A DNA stretch of 64,000 bases, from positions 32,484,462 to 32,548,461 of the forward strand of contig CM055271.1 of assembly GCA_029237695.1 (NCBI GenBank). The letters run 5' to 3'. Under the pieces are notes generated by a model that had not been told where the DNA came from, searched no databases, and saw only the letters and a list, made by a program, of their open reading frames with translations. Position 1 is the first letter of the stretch. Each line of letters begins with the position of its first letter. Below, piece by piece: positions 54,186-64,000 of the stretch. This stretch comes from Conchocele bisecta (lineage: Eukaryota; Mollusca; Bivalvia; Lucinida; Thyasiridae). Both the position numbers and the translations under genes were made by a program.

Positions 54186-54362
54186 TTGAAGATATATGAC
54201 GATACTAGGACCGCTGTTGTTTTTTCTATTTTCACCAATTGATGTCGGTACATAAATACCGGATTTCCTATCTTGTTCAACAAGATAGAAAGGCTGATAC
54301 TTATGTACCGATATCGGTGAAATTTAAATAATCCAGCGGTCCTAGTATCGTCATATATCTCC
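54186..54362. repeat. 177-bp palindrome
   Basis: Arms GAAGATATATGACGATACTA and TAGTATCGTCATATATCTCC. Centre ATCTTGTTCAACAAGAT. Confidence 0.75.
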
Positions 54363-54810
54363 ACTGGTAATTTTTAGAACTCGTGGAATAGTGACACAAT
54401 TATACACTTATTTAATTCATATAGAGAACAGTTTGTGCCTACTGGGTGGGCATGTAAGTTTAGCATGTTATTGCTTGGTAATCAGCATGCTGTGAATTTA
54501 CTATGAATGGTCTTTTTGTGGAATGTATCGGGGTATAAACTTGGAAAAGTCGCGGGAATACTGGACGAAGGCGGTCGGTCGTAGCACACATTTTGCGGGT
54601 TGATCTATTTAATAACAAAGTTCTTACGCCATACAAAAATCGTCTTTTCAGTGTAATACATGTTTTATTTGCTTGTTTTGTGCTAAATTTATGAAATTGC
54701 AAATATTTCCGTATTCTAAGGGTGGAACGATTAACCTCCATTTCGATTATTCGCGAATCGTAACCCCATGGTTCGGTGCACGAATACAATCTTCGATTTC
54801 GGTTTCAATT
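54363..54810. repeat. fragments of families D, J and T
   Basis: 54363-54465 is a family D right end (GTGCCTACTGGGTGGGCATG). 54505-54572 is a family J arm. 54571-54810 is repeat T. The minus-strand open frame here is a mosaic of these. Confidence 0.6.
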
Positions 54811-55051
54811 CTCAGGATATAAATCTATTTATCATTCTGGGTTTTTAAAAAACCTATTTTAGCTCGTTGTTGTTGTTGATGCTGTGAAATTCCCGCGCTT
54901 ATTTTTCGTGAAAGGTATTCCACTCTATATGAATTGTTAGTTTATGTGTCATCCACAAACGCATACTGCGAATAATTTCAGGACGTTCAGTCCTTTGATT
55001 CTAACGCGGCGGTATATGAGAACCAAAGTAAATGTTTATATGGCTACATTC

Positions 55052-55377
55052 TACGGAGCCCCGCCGGGGACATGGATTTGTTTTATTAATTCGTTCCCAC
55101 GAATTAACAATTCGTTCCCTCAATTTAACAATTCGTTCCCTCGAATTAACAATTCGTTCCCACGAAAATAATAATTCGTTCCCTCGATTTGAAAATTCAT
55201 TCATTCCCTCAATTTAACAATTCGCCCCACGATATAACAATTCTGTTCCCACGAAATAACAAGTGTTATATCGTGGGTTAAATTGAGGGTACGAATTGTT
55301 ATTTCATGGGAACGAATTTTATTTTGTGGGAACGAATTAATAAAAAAAGAATTATACGTCCCCTGCGGGGATCCGTA
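55052..55377. mobile_element. family E foldback element
   Basis: Left CTACGGAGCCCCGCCGGGGA, right CGTCCCCTGCGGGGATCCGTA. Internal ATTCGTTCCC units, forward then inverted. Confidence 0.8.
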
Positions 55378-55870
55378 TCATTCGCATGGCAAGTATCCAT
55401 AGCACACAATCTCTCAGAACATGCGTCGTACATGCATCCACTACTTGGTCTCGAGTGCAAAAGACGGGACCCATATCAAAAGGTCAAGCGTTCTTGAACT
55501 ATATATATGTGTTGCTTCTACTGGAGAATCGAGGCTTATTGGTTAAGCGTCCGGTGTAGATCCCGATCAGTCATACATATTTCCGAGAGTTGACGTAATT
55601 GTCTATTAACATTTCGTCAACGTTCGACGTGATTTATGGTTGCGACTGGAGCAGTTTGGGTTATTGTTTATGCGACCAGTGTAGATCCAGATCAGCCTGC
55701 GCATCCGCGCAGTCTGATCAGGATCTGCACTGTTCGGATTGCCATCAATGAAACACACACCCTCCTTCTAACAATCGTTATCAGGCTACATGAGTGCGCT
55801 ATCTGATCAGGTCTACACTGGTCACAAATCTAATAATCCCAATTTCTCCAGTCACAGCCGCATATTTGGT
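55378..55870. repeat. intergenic with a family P palindrome
   Basis: 55640-55870: CCAGTGTAGATCCAGATCAG and CTGATCAGGATCTGCACTG face each other. Nothing recognised before it. Confidence 0.55.
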
Positions 55871-56301
55871 AGGATATATAATTAGTCGAACGTAATCTGT
55901 AACTCATATTTTTATTTGAAATGAGAGATACGTATTATAAGTTGTAGTGCGTCATGTTGAGTCCAGTGTTACTGTAGATTTATTTAATACTAAAAAATGT
56001 AGTGTTGGGTTTCCGTCATTAAATCTGCTAATTTAACAAATCTCAACGCGGGACAAAAGTCACACAGCCAAGCAGACACAGTGACCTGACACAGCACATG
56101 GCTAAATATAAATTCGGGACACTACCTCATACCGAAACTATCAAACAGGAAATTGACACATGGTTAAATATGCTAACTTAACAAATCTAAATTCGGGACG
56201 CAACAGCTAGCCAAACAGACTATCACACAGGAAATCGACGCAGCAGCTGGTGAACGTGAATACAACGGTTATTGATTATATGACTTGGATGAAACGTGAC
56301 A
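55871..56301 (+). other. upstream / probable 5' UTR region of gene B
   Basis: Contains an imperfect local duplication: the stretch with TTAACAAATCTCAACGCGGG near 56033 recurs as TTAACAAATCTAAATTCGGG near 56178. No TATA box could be assigned. Confidence 0.4.
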
Positions 56302-56611
56302 ATGGAAACGGATGATGAATATAAGGATACTATTGAATTTACTGTATGTGGCGATTCTATGGACGATGTTTGTGTGAATGGTGATTGCCCTGTGGACGGC
56401 GCATTGACGGAATTCCCAGAGAAATTCCCACAGAAGGGCCAACACGATGATGACAATAGCGGACGTAGTAGCGACGGAAGCTCCGACCCGGAAGCGGAAG
56501 CCCTGGTTGTCATAGAGACGGACCTGGACCGGCTCAGCGGGGAGTGGGTTCCGGACGGGGGATATGGGTGGGCGGTCGTCGTCGGCGCTATAATCATCCA
56601 CGTCTATATAG
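56302..56611 (+). CDS. gene B exon 1: SLC16 (monocarboxylate transporter-like), N-terminus
   Basis: ATG 56302 in a good context (ACAATGG). Residues 1-82 are an acidic cytosolic N-terminus (DDD, SSDGSSDPEAE), then VPDGGYGWAVVVGAIIIHVY, the conserved PDGGYGW signature at the start of helix 1 in SLC16 transporters. The exon ends ATAG|GTGATG, phase 1. Family members move lactate, pyruvate, ketone bodies or other small solutes across the plasma membrane. The substrate cannot be set from this fragment. Confidence 0.9.
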
Positions 56612-56640
56612 GTGATGTGCATTGGCTCGTTATTTATTTA

Positions 56641-56862
56641 CAGTGGAACCTCTCTAAACCGGACACAAAGAAAACACAATGTGAAAACACTCATTTTTTA
56701 TGAGTTTCTTGGTCATTTATCTCCGGCGACAATGTATGTTCGCGATTACATAACACACAACTATAGCTCAGAATGATCGAATGCCTGATTTACAGTGAAA
56801 CCTCTCTAAGCCGGATACCCTGGGAACCTCCCAGAGTGTCCGGTTTAGAAATGTTTTCACTG
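56641..56862 (+). mobile_element. family G element
   Basis: CAGTGGAACCTCTCTAAACC at the left. A 70-bp hairpin forms the right end (56793-56862). Confidence 0.75.
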
Positions 56863-56959
56863 TATTTAATTATTTAGTTAATGGTGTGTAACGGCCCATA
56901 AACATCAAAGATCATTTAGGCCTGGCTAACGAGATCAAAAGATCCCCAACACACCAGAC

Positions 56960-57090
56960 CGTACGGAGCCCTGCAGGGGACGTAGAATTGCTATATCGTG
57001 GGAACGAATCGTTAATTCGAGGGAACGAAATGTTATATCGTGGGAAAGAATTAATAAAAAAAAATCATGTCTCCTGCGGGGCTCAGTAAG
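56960..57090. mobile_element. family E foldback element, shortened
   Basis: GTACGGAGCCCTGCAGGGGA to GTCTCCTGCGGGGCTCAGTA with only three internal units. Confidence 0.75.
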
Positions 57091-57118
57091 AACGAGTTTA
57101 GCTTTATCATAATGTAAT

Positions 57119-57472
57119 AATTCCAGCACAAAAATATTTACACATTTCCCTAACATTTTATTGGTCCATAGCAAGTCTCTGTCCAAAATTTATATCCCAG
57201 TAAACTCCCACGCCGAACTACTGTCCGTAACCGTCAGGCGCAGTTAAAATAATTCTTAAGAAAACGGAAAATAAACACATTTTCTTGATGAATTTATTTC
57301 AAATGCTGGAATTATAAGGAATGAATGGCCTTTTTGTGGAATTTATCCTGGATATAAACTTGGAAAAGTCGCGGGAATACTGGACGAGGCCTTCCGGCCT
57401 TCGTCCAGTATTCCCGCGACATTTCCAAGTTTATGCCCCGATAAATTCCACAAAAAGGCCATTCATTCCTAT
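57119..57472. mobile_element. family J element
   Basis: AATTCCAGCACAAAAATATT to CATTCATTCCTATA. Hairpin centre AGGCCTTCCGGCCT. Confidence 0.8.
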
Positions 57473-57540
57473 ATTGCTCACTTGCCTTGTAGACATTTGC
57501 CCTGCATCAGAGAGGATCTGTTGCGCATAGTAAACTGGTG

Positions 57541-57982
57541 TTAAAGGTACATGCCCACTCAGTAAGCACAAATGTTTTTCTTGTTTCAGAGACATCATCT
57601 GAGACATTTTATGGCAAAATAAACATTCATTCATCATCACCCCACGTATTGATCGGCATTATTATACATTTTATATCAGACGTAAATTTCCACACTGATA
57701 TCAGGGTCGATAACCGTGTTTCCTTAAAATGGTAACGGACATTACTATTTATTCTCTGTATTTATTTTCTGATCTGCAATGATCATAATTAATAATCTGT
57801 CGAAAATATATATTTTGTTCAGATGACGCATTTAATTAAAAAATAGCATGCCTCATTTGCATATGAAAATAGCCTGATACCACCGAGAGTCACTATCAAT
57901 AAAATAAATATCACAAAATGATTTTATCTGTATAGCGGGCACTATTAACATGTTGTGCCTACTGAGTGGGCATGTACCTTTA
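57541..57982 (+). mobile_element. family D element
   Basis: TTAAAGGTACATGCCCACTC to GTGGGCATGTACCTTTAA, TTAA on both sides. Confidence 0.8.
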
Positions 57983-58225
57983 ACCCACACGTTGGCAGTT
58001 TTTTCCAACTGACCGTTTCAATGCCATATTCCAGCCGTTTCGTTTGTTTATACGCTCGTACATATTTCGATGCTTATTCCCAATGTTTTGCTTGCTGCTT
58101 TTTGGCGCTTATATTCTCCGTTGCAATGATGTTATACGTATGCTGGTGTATGTGTATTATTTTCAAGAGAAACTGTACACCGTTACTAGTCCCATAATAC
58201 AGCTCGTACACGATTACCGCTGTAT

Positions 58226-58640
58226 ATTTTAAATCTTACAATGCTGAATTAATTTGTGTCGTCTGCTGAATATGTTTTATGTTTCAATTTTTATCATCAA
58301 AAACTTGGCTTGGCAGCACTTTAGAATCATTTCCAATGGAAATGATTCTAAAATGCTGCCAAACCATGTTTTTACTGAGAGAAAAGACAAAATATGAATT
58401 ATCAGCAGACGACTATTTTCGGTTCCCGCATTCATTTCACCCATATGTAACTAGAATGGACTGATATGCTAATTTTCCGACCAATCCAATCATCACAAAA
58501 TAATTTTCAGACCAGTCCATTTATGGAAAGAGGATGTTTTTGTCCCAAAAAATATGCAAATTACTCGCAAAAAGTGCAGATCCTGGTGAGACGGCTCGCT
58601 ACGATCTGCACTGTTTGCCAACCCCGCTATCGGGTACAAC
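58226..58640. mobile_element. degraded family I and family H elements
   Basis: 58320-58360 is the AGAATCATTTCCAATGGAAA hairpin of family I. 58434-58640 has the family H landmarks GACCAATCCAATCATCAC, GTGCAGATCCTGGTGAGACG and CGATCTGCACTGTTTGC. Confidence 0.6.
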
Positions 58641-58812
58641 GAGAAAAAACATTAACCCGGATTTTGTGGTTGTCACGCTGGGCACCCGTACAGCCAGAAC
58701 ATTTGGATTAGCGCTATAGGGTCTTAAATAATTGCAATTTAGTGCCACATTATCATGTTAGCTCCTTTGAGCAAATTCATTTCTTTGTAAATATGTGTGC
58801 TTCATTCCGTAG

Positions 58813-58929
58813 GAGGCTTTATGAAGTCGAGCGGCGTGATGTACATTTATCTGAAGGAGGAGTACAACCAGAGTGCCACGGCCACCGCCTGGGTCTTCTC
58901 TCTCTTCACCACCTTCCTCCTCATGATGG
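58813..58929 (+). CDS. gene B exon 2: SLC16 helix 1 end to helix 2
   Basis: Entry and exit phase 1. Joined to exon 1 (G+GA) it reads GGFMKSSGVMYIYLKEEYNQ, then SATATAWVFSLFTTFLLMM and a split Gly. This fits the SLC16 pattern: a loop with a GVMY/GVFY-type motif, an acidic EE pair, then A-T-AW at the start of helix 2. The donor is ATGATGG|GTACGTGA. The next true exon lies beyond the window. The last roughly 50 bp of this exon are the first unit of the tandem array that follows. Confidence 0.9.
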
Positions 58930-61900
58930 GTACGTGACCACCAATCCCCACCCCACACCTGCTCCACCGGCCACGCCCCGCCTGGGTCTTCTCTCTCTTC
59001 ACCACCTTCCTCCTCATGATGGGTACGTGACAACCAATCCCCCACCCCCACCAGCTCCACCCCCGGCCACCGCCTGGGTCTTCTCTCTCTTCACCACCTT
59101 CCTCCTCATGATGGGTACGTGACAACCAATCCCCCACCTCCACCAACTCCACCCCCGGCCACCGCCTGGGTCTTCTCTCTCTTCACCACCTTCCTCCTCA
59201 TGATGGGTACGTGACAACCAATCCCCCACCCCACCAGCTCCACCCCGGCCACCGCCTGGGTCTTCGCTCTCTTCACCACCTTCCTCCTCATGATGGGTAC
59301 GTGACAAGCAATCCCCCACCCCCACCCCCAGCTCCACCCCAGGCCACCGCCTGGGTCTTCTCTCTCTTCACCACCTTCCTCCTCATGATGGGTACGTGAC
59401 AACCAATCCCCCACCCCACCAGCTCAACCCCCGGCCACCGCCTATGTCTTCTCTCTCTTCAACACCTTCCTTCTCATGATGGGTACGTGACAACCAATCC
59501 CCCACCCCCACCAGCTCCACCCCCGGCCACCGCCTGGGTCTCTCTCTCTTCACCACCTTTCTCCTCCTGATGGGTACGTGATAACCAATCCCCCATACCC
59601 ACCACCTCCACTCCTGGGTATTCTCTCTCTTCACCACCTTCCGCCTTATGATGGGTAAGTGACAACCAATCCCCCATCCCCCACCACCTTCACTCCTCGG
59701 CCACCGCCTGGGTCTTCTCTCTCTTCACCACCTTTCTCCTCATAATTGGTAAATGACGACCAATCCCCCATCGCCACCACCTCCACTCCCCTGCCACCGC
59801 CTGGGTCTTCTCTCTCTTCACCACCTTCCTCCTCATAATGGGTACGTGACAACCAATCCCCCACCCCACTACATCCACACCCCGGCCACTGCCTTGGTCT
59901 TCTCTCTCTTCACCACCTTCCTACTCATGATGGGTACGTGTCAACCAATCCCCAACCCCGACCAGCTCCACTCCCCGGCCACCGCCTGTGTCTTCTCTCT
60001 CTTAACCACCTTTCTCCTCATAATGGGTACGTGACAACCAATCCCCCACCCAACCACCTCCACTCCACCGCCAACGCCTGGGTCTTCACTCTCTTCACCA
60101 CCTTCCTCCTCATAATAGGTACGTGACAACCAATCCCCCGATCCCTACCACCTCCACTCCCCGGCCACCGCCTGGTTCTTCTCTCTCTCTTCACCAACAA
60201 ATCCTTCACCACCGCCATCTCCACTCCACGGCCACCGCCTGGGTCTTCTCTCTGTTCACAACCTTCCTCCACATAATGGGTATGTGACAACCAATCCCCC
60301 ATTCCCACCACCTCCACTCCCCGGCCACCGCCTGTGTTTTCTCACTATGCATCACCTTCCTCCTCATAATGGGTACGTGACAACCAATCCTTCACCCCGC
60401 CACCTCCACTCCACGGCCACCACCTGGGTCTTCACTCTCTTCACCACCTTCCTCCACATAATGGGTACAAGACAACAAATTCACCATCCCCACCACCCCA
60501 CTCCACGGCTACCGCCTGGTTCTTCTCTCTATTCACCACCTTCCTACTCATGATGGGTACGTGACAACCAATACCCCATCCCCACCACATCCACTCCACG
60601 GCCACCACCTGGATCTTCTCTCTCTTCATCACCTTCCTCCTCATAATGGGTACGTGACAACCAATCCTCCATCCCCACAAACTCCACTCTCCGGCCACCG
60701 CCTGCGTCTTCTCCTCTCTCTTCACCACCTTCCTCCTCATAATGGGTACGTGACAACCAATCCCCCATCCCCACCACCTCCATTTGACGGCCACCGCCTG
60801 GATCTTCACTCTCTTCACCACCTTCCAACTCATGATGGGTACGTGGCAACCAATCCGCCTTCTCCACCACCTCCACTCCCCGGCCACCGCCTAGGTCTTC
60901 TCTCTCTTCACCACCTTCCTACTCATGATGGGTACGTGACAACCAATCCCACACCCCCACCACCTCCACTCCCCGGCCACCGCCTGGGTATTCCCTCTCT
61001 TCACCACCCTTCTCCTCATAATGGGTACGTGACAAATAATACCCCACCCCACCACCTCCACTCCACGGTCACCGCCTGTGTCTTCTCTCTCTTCACAACC
61101 CTTCGCCTCATAATGGGTACGTGACAAATAATACCCCACCCCACCACCTCCATTACACGGCCACCGCCTGGGTCTTCACTCTCTTCACCACATTCCTCCT
61201 CATAATGGGTACGTGACAATCAATCCTCAATTCCAAACCACCTCCACTCCCCGGCCACAGCCTGCGTCTTCTCTCTCTTCACCACATGCCTACTCATGAT
61301 GCGTACGTGACAACCAATCCCCCGTCCCCACCACCTTCACTACAAGGCCACCGCCTAGGTCTTAGCTCTCTTCACCAACTTCCTCCACATAATTGGTACG
61401 TGACAACAAATCCCCCCATCCCCACCACCTCCACTCCACGGCCACCGCCTGGTTGTTCTCTCTCTTCACCACCTTCCGCCTCATAATGGGTACGTGACAA
61501 CCAATCCCCCATCACCACCACCTCCACTCCCCGGCCACCGCCTGGGTCTTCTCTCTCTCTTCACCACCTTATTCTTCATAATTGGTACGTGACAACCAAT
61601 CCCCCACCTCCACCAGATCCACTCCATGGCCATGCCTGGGTCCTCTCTCTCTTCACCACCATCCTCCTCATAATGGGTACGTGACAACAAAACCCGCATC
61701 CCCACCACCTCCACTCCACGGTCACCGCCTGGGTCTTCTCTCTATTCATCACCTTCCTCCTCATAATGGGTATGTGACAACAAATCCCCCATCCCCACCA
61801 CCTCCATTCCACGGCCACCGCCTAGATTTTCACTCTCTTCACCACCTTCCAACTCATGTTTGGTACGTGACAACCAATCCCCCTTCTCCACCACCTCCAC

Positions 61901-64000
61901 TCCCCGGCCACCGCCTGGGTCTTCTCTCTCTTCACCATCTTCCTACTCATGATGGGTACGTGACAACCAATCCCACACCCCCACCACCTCCACTCCCCGG
62001 CCACCACCTGGGTATCCCCTCTCTTCACGACCCTCCTCCTGGTAATGGGTACGTGACGACAAATCCCCCCATCGCCACCACCTCCACTCCCCGGTCACCA
62101 GACTGTGTCTCTCTCTTCTTCATCATTCCCCATTCACATTCCTCCTCTTAATGGGTCCTTGACAACGCCCACCACCTCCACTCCCCGGCCACCGCCTGGT
62201 TCTTCTCTCTCACACCACCTTCCCTCCTCATAAAGGGTTACGTGACAACCAATCACCCAACGCCACCACCTCCACTCCCCGGCCACCGCCTGGTTATTCT
62301 CTCTCTTCACCACCTTTCTCCTCATAATGGGTACGTGACAACCAATCCTTCACCCCCGCCACCTCCACTCCACGGCCAGCGCCTGGGTCTTCTCTCGCTT
62401 CGTCACCTTCTTCCTCATAATGGGTACGTGACAACCAATCCCCCATCCCCACCACCTGCACTCCACGGCCACGGCCTAGGTCTTCTCTCTCTTCACCACC
62501 TTCCTCCTCATAATGAGTACGTGATAACCAATCCCCCACCCCCAACATAAATTGGCTATTAGGTGCTGGCGAAATTATGGTACATCTCGCCTCCGTAGCT
62601 CGCCTGGGTCTTCTCTCTCTACACCAACTTCCTTCTCATAATGGGTACTTGGCAACCAATCCTACATCGCCACCACCTCCACTCCCCAGCCACCGCCTGG
62701 GTCTTCTCTCTATTTATCACATTCCTCCTCATAATGGGTACGTGACAACCAATCCTTCACCCCCGCCACCTCCACGCCACAGCTACCGCCTCTGTCTTCT
62801 CTGTCTTCACCACCTTCCTCCTCATAGTGGATACGTGACAACCAATCCCCATCCCCACCACCTCCACTTCCCGGCCACCGCCTGGGTCTTCCCTCCCTTC
62901 ACCTCCTTCCTCCTCATAATGGGTACGTGACAACCAATCCCCCACCCCACCACTCCACTCCACGGCCACCGCATGAGTCTCCTCTCTCTTCACCAACTTC
63001 CTCCTCATGATGGGTACGTGACAACCAATCCCACACCCCCACCACCTCCACTCCCCGGCCACCGCCTGGGTCTTCTCTCTCTTCACCAAGTTTCTCCTCA
63101 TAATGGGTACATGACAACCAATCCCCCATCGCCACCACCTCCACTCCCCGGCCACCGCCTGGGTATTCTCTCTCTTCACCACCCTCCACCTCATAATGGG
63201 TACGTGACAACTAATCCCCCACACCATCTCCACTCCACGGCACAGCCTGGGTCTTCTCTCTTTCACCACCTTCACCTCATAAGGGTACGTGACAACCAAT
63301 CCCCACCCCACCACCTCCACTCCACGGCCACCGCCTGGGTCTTCACTCTCTTCACCACCTACCTCCTCAAAATGGGTACGTGACAACCAGTCCTCCCATC
63401 CCTACCACCTCCACTCCCCGGCCACCGCATGATTCTTCTCTCTCTTCACCACCTTCCTCCTCATAATGGCTACTTGACAACCAATCCACCACCCCACCAC
63501 CTCCACTCCACGGCCACCATCTGGGTCTTAACTCTCTTTACCACCTTCCTCCTCATAATGGGTACGTGACAACCAATCCCCTGATCCCTACCACCTCCAC
63601 TCCCCGGCCACCGCCTGGTTCTTCTCTCTCTTCACCACCTTCCTCCTCATAATGGGTACGTGACAACCAATCCCCCAATGCCACCACCTCCACTCCCCGG
63701 CCACCGCCTGGTTTTTCTCTCTCTTCACCACCTTTCTCCTTATAATGGGTACGTGACAACCAATCCTCCGATCCCTACCACCTCCACTCCCCGGCCACCG
63801 CATGGTTATTCTCTCTTCACCACCTTCCTCCTCATAATGGGTACTTGACAATCAATCCACCACCCCATCACCCCACCACCTCCACTCCACGGCCACCGCC
63901 TGGGTCTTAACTATCTTTACCACCTTCCTCCTCATAATGGGTCCCTGACAACCAATCTCCTGATCCCTACCACCTCCACTCCACGGCCACCGCCTGGGTC
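58880..64000 (+). repeat. about 90-bp tandem array made of the exon 2 end, splice donor and intron start
   Basis: Each unit carries GCCACCGCCTGGGTCTTCTC, TCTCTTCACCACCTTCCTCC, TCATGATGGGTACGTGAC and AACCAATCCCCCACCC, then a CCACC(A/T)CC-rich link back to the next unit. The first part equals the coding end of exon 2, GGTACGTGA is its donor and the rest is intron. Period is about 90-93 bp, i.e. roughly 55 units to the window edge, where the array is still running. From about 59.7 kb on, ATGATGGG mostly becomes ATAATGGG. Non-repeat sequence interrupts the array at about 62545-62600. The many open frames on both strands are repeat artefacts. Confidence 0.9.

Larger units (their letters stand above)
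56612..58812. other. gene B intron 1, largely miniature elements
   Basis: In order: family G (56641-56862), family E (56960-57090), family J (57119-57472), family D (57541-57982), family I-like (58226-58430), family H-like (58434-58640). Together they make up roughly 70% of the intron. The acceptor is CTTCATTCCGTAG. Confidence 0.8.

Noticed and set aside
56223..56622. Minus-strand open frames opposite gene B exon 1
   Set aside because: The plus strand has the SLC16 signature, a good start context and matching splice phases. The minus frames have no recognisable domain.
58742..63851. Proline/histidine-rich and HHEEEGGEERED-type open frames on both strands
   Set aside because: They are shadows of the 90-bp array. 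Only the first unit is part of a supported exon.

Overview
This is a eukaryotic, AT-rich, intron-rich and repeat-dense window. Long introns with GT...AG borders, an SLC16 transporter exon, a secreted PAN-like/sushi gene, decayed non-LTR retrotransposons and dozens of palindromic miniature elements point to an invertebrate nuclear genome. A bivalve mollusc is my best guess, from the type of secreted gene and the repeat load. That is inference, not proof. Most long open frames here are by-products of tandem repeats or palindromes, not genes.

Two genes can be supported, both on the + strand. Gene A (14200-38412) is a complete seven-exon model. Every splice phase agrees and the total is 1158 nt (385 codons plus stop). 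It encodes a signal peptide, a four-cysteine PAN/Apple-like region, one sushi (CCP) domain assembled exactly across two introns, and a C-terminal region of about 200 residues that I cannot name. Gene B (56302 to beyond the right edge) is the 5' part of an SLC16 (monocarboxylate-transporter-like) gene. Two coding exons are visible, with the family signature PDGGYGW at the start of the first membrane helix.

Layout: 1-13.8 kb is miniature elements and fragments, including one copy of a 3.2-kb segmental duplication. 13.8-14.2 kb is a 47-bp tandem array running into the start codon of gene A. 14.2-38.4 kb is gene A. Its introns hold an inverted pair of 21-bp minisatellites (18.3-19.9 kb), two broken LINEs (21.7-23.0 kb minus, 26.2-29.3 kb plus) and a 7.8-kb array of a 17-bp repeat (30.5-38.3 kb). 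39.0-42.3 kb is the second copy of the segmental duplication, with a 500-N gap that looks spurious. 42.3-56.3 kb is almost all miniature elements. 56.3-58.9 kb holds the two gene B exons around an intron made mostly of miniature elements. 58.9-64.0 kb is a tandem array of about 90 bp whose unit is the end of gene B exon 2 plus its splice donor and the first intron bases.

The most unusual signals are: tandem arrays at a coding-exon edge in both genes (the gene B array copies an exon-intron boundary, the gene A array copies the start-codon region and creates a row of short upstream ORFs); a 79-bp perfect hairpin with a TTAA duplication, whose empty site survives in the paralogous segment; TTAA-type miniature elements joined end to end through shared TTAA sites; and two foldback families that share terminal repeats but carry unrelated internal tandem palindromes, one of them a Z-DNA-type sequence. 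No rRNA, tRNA or CRISPR array was recognised.
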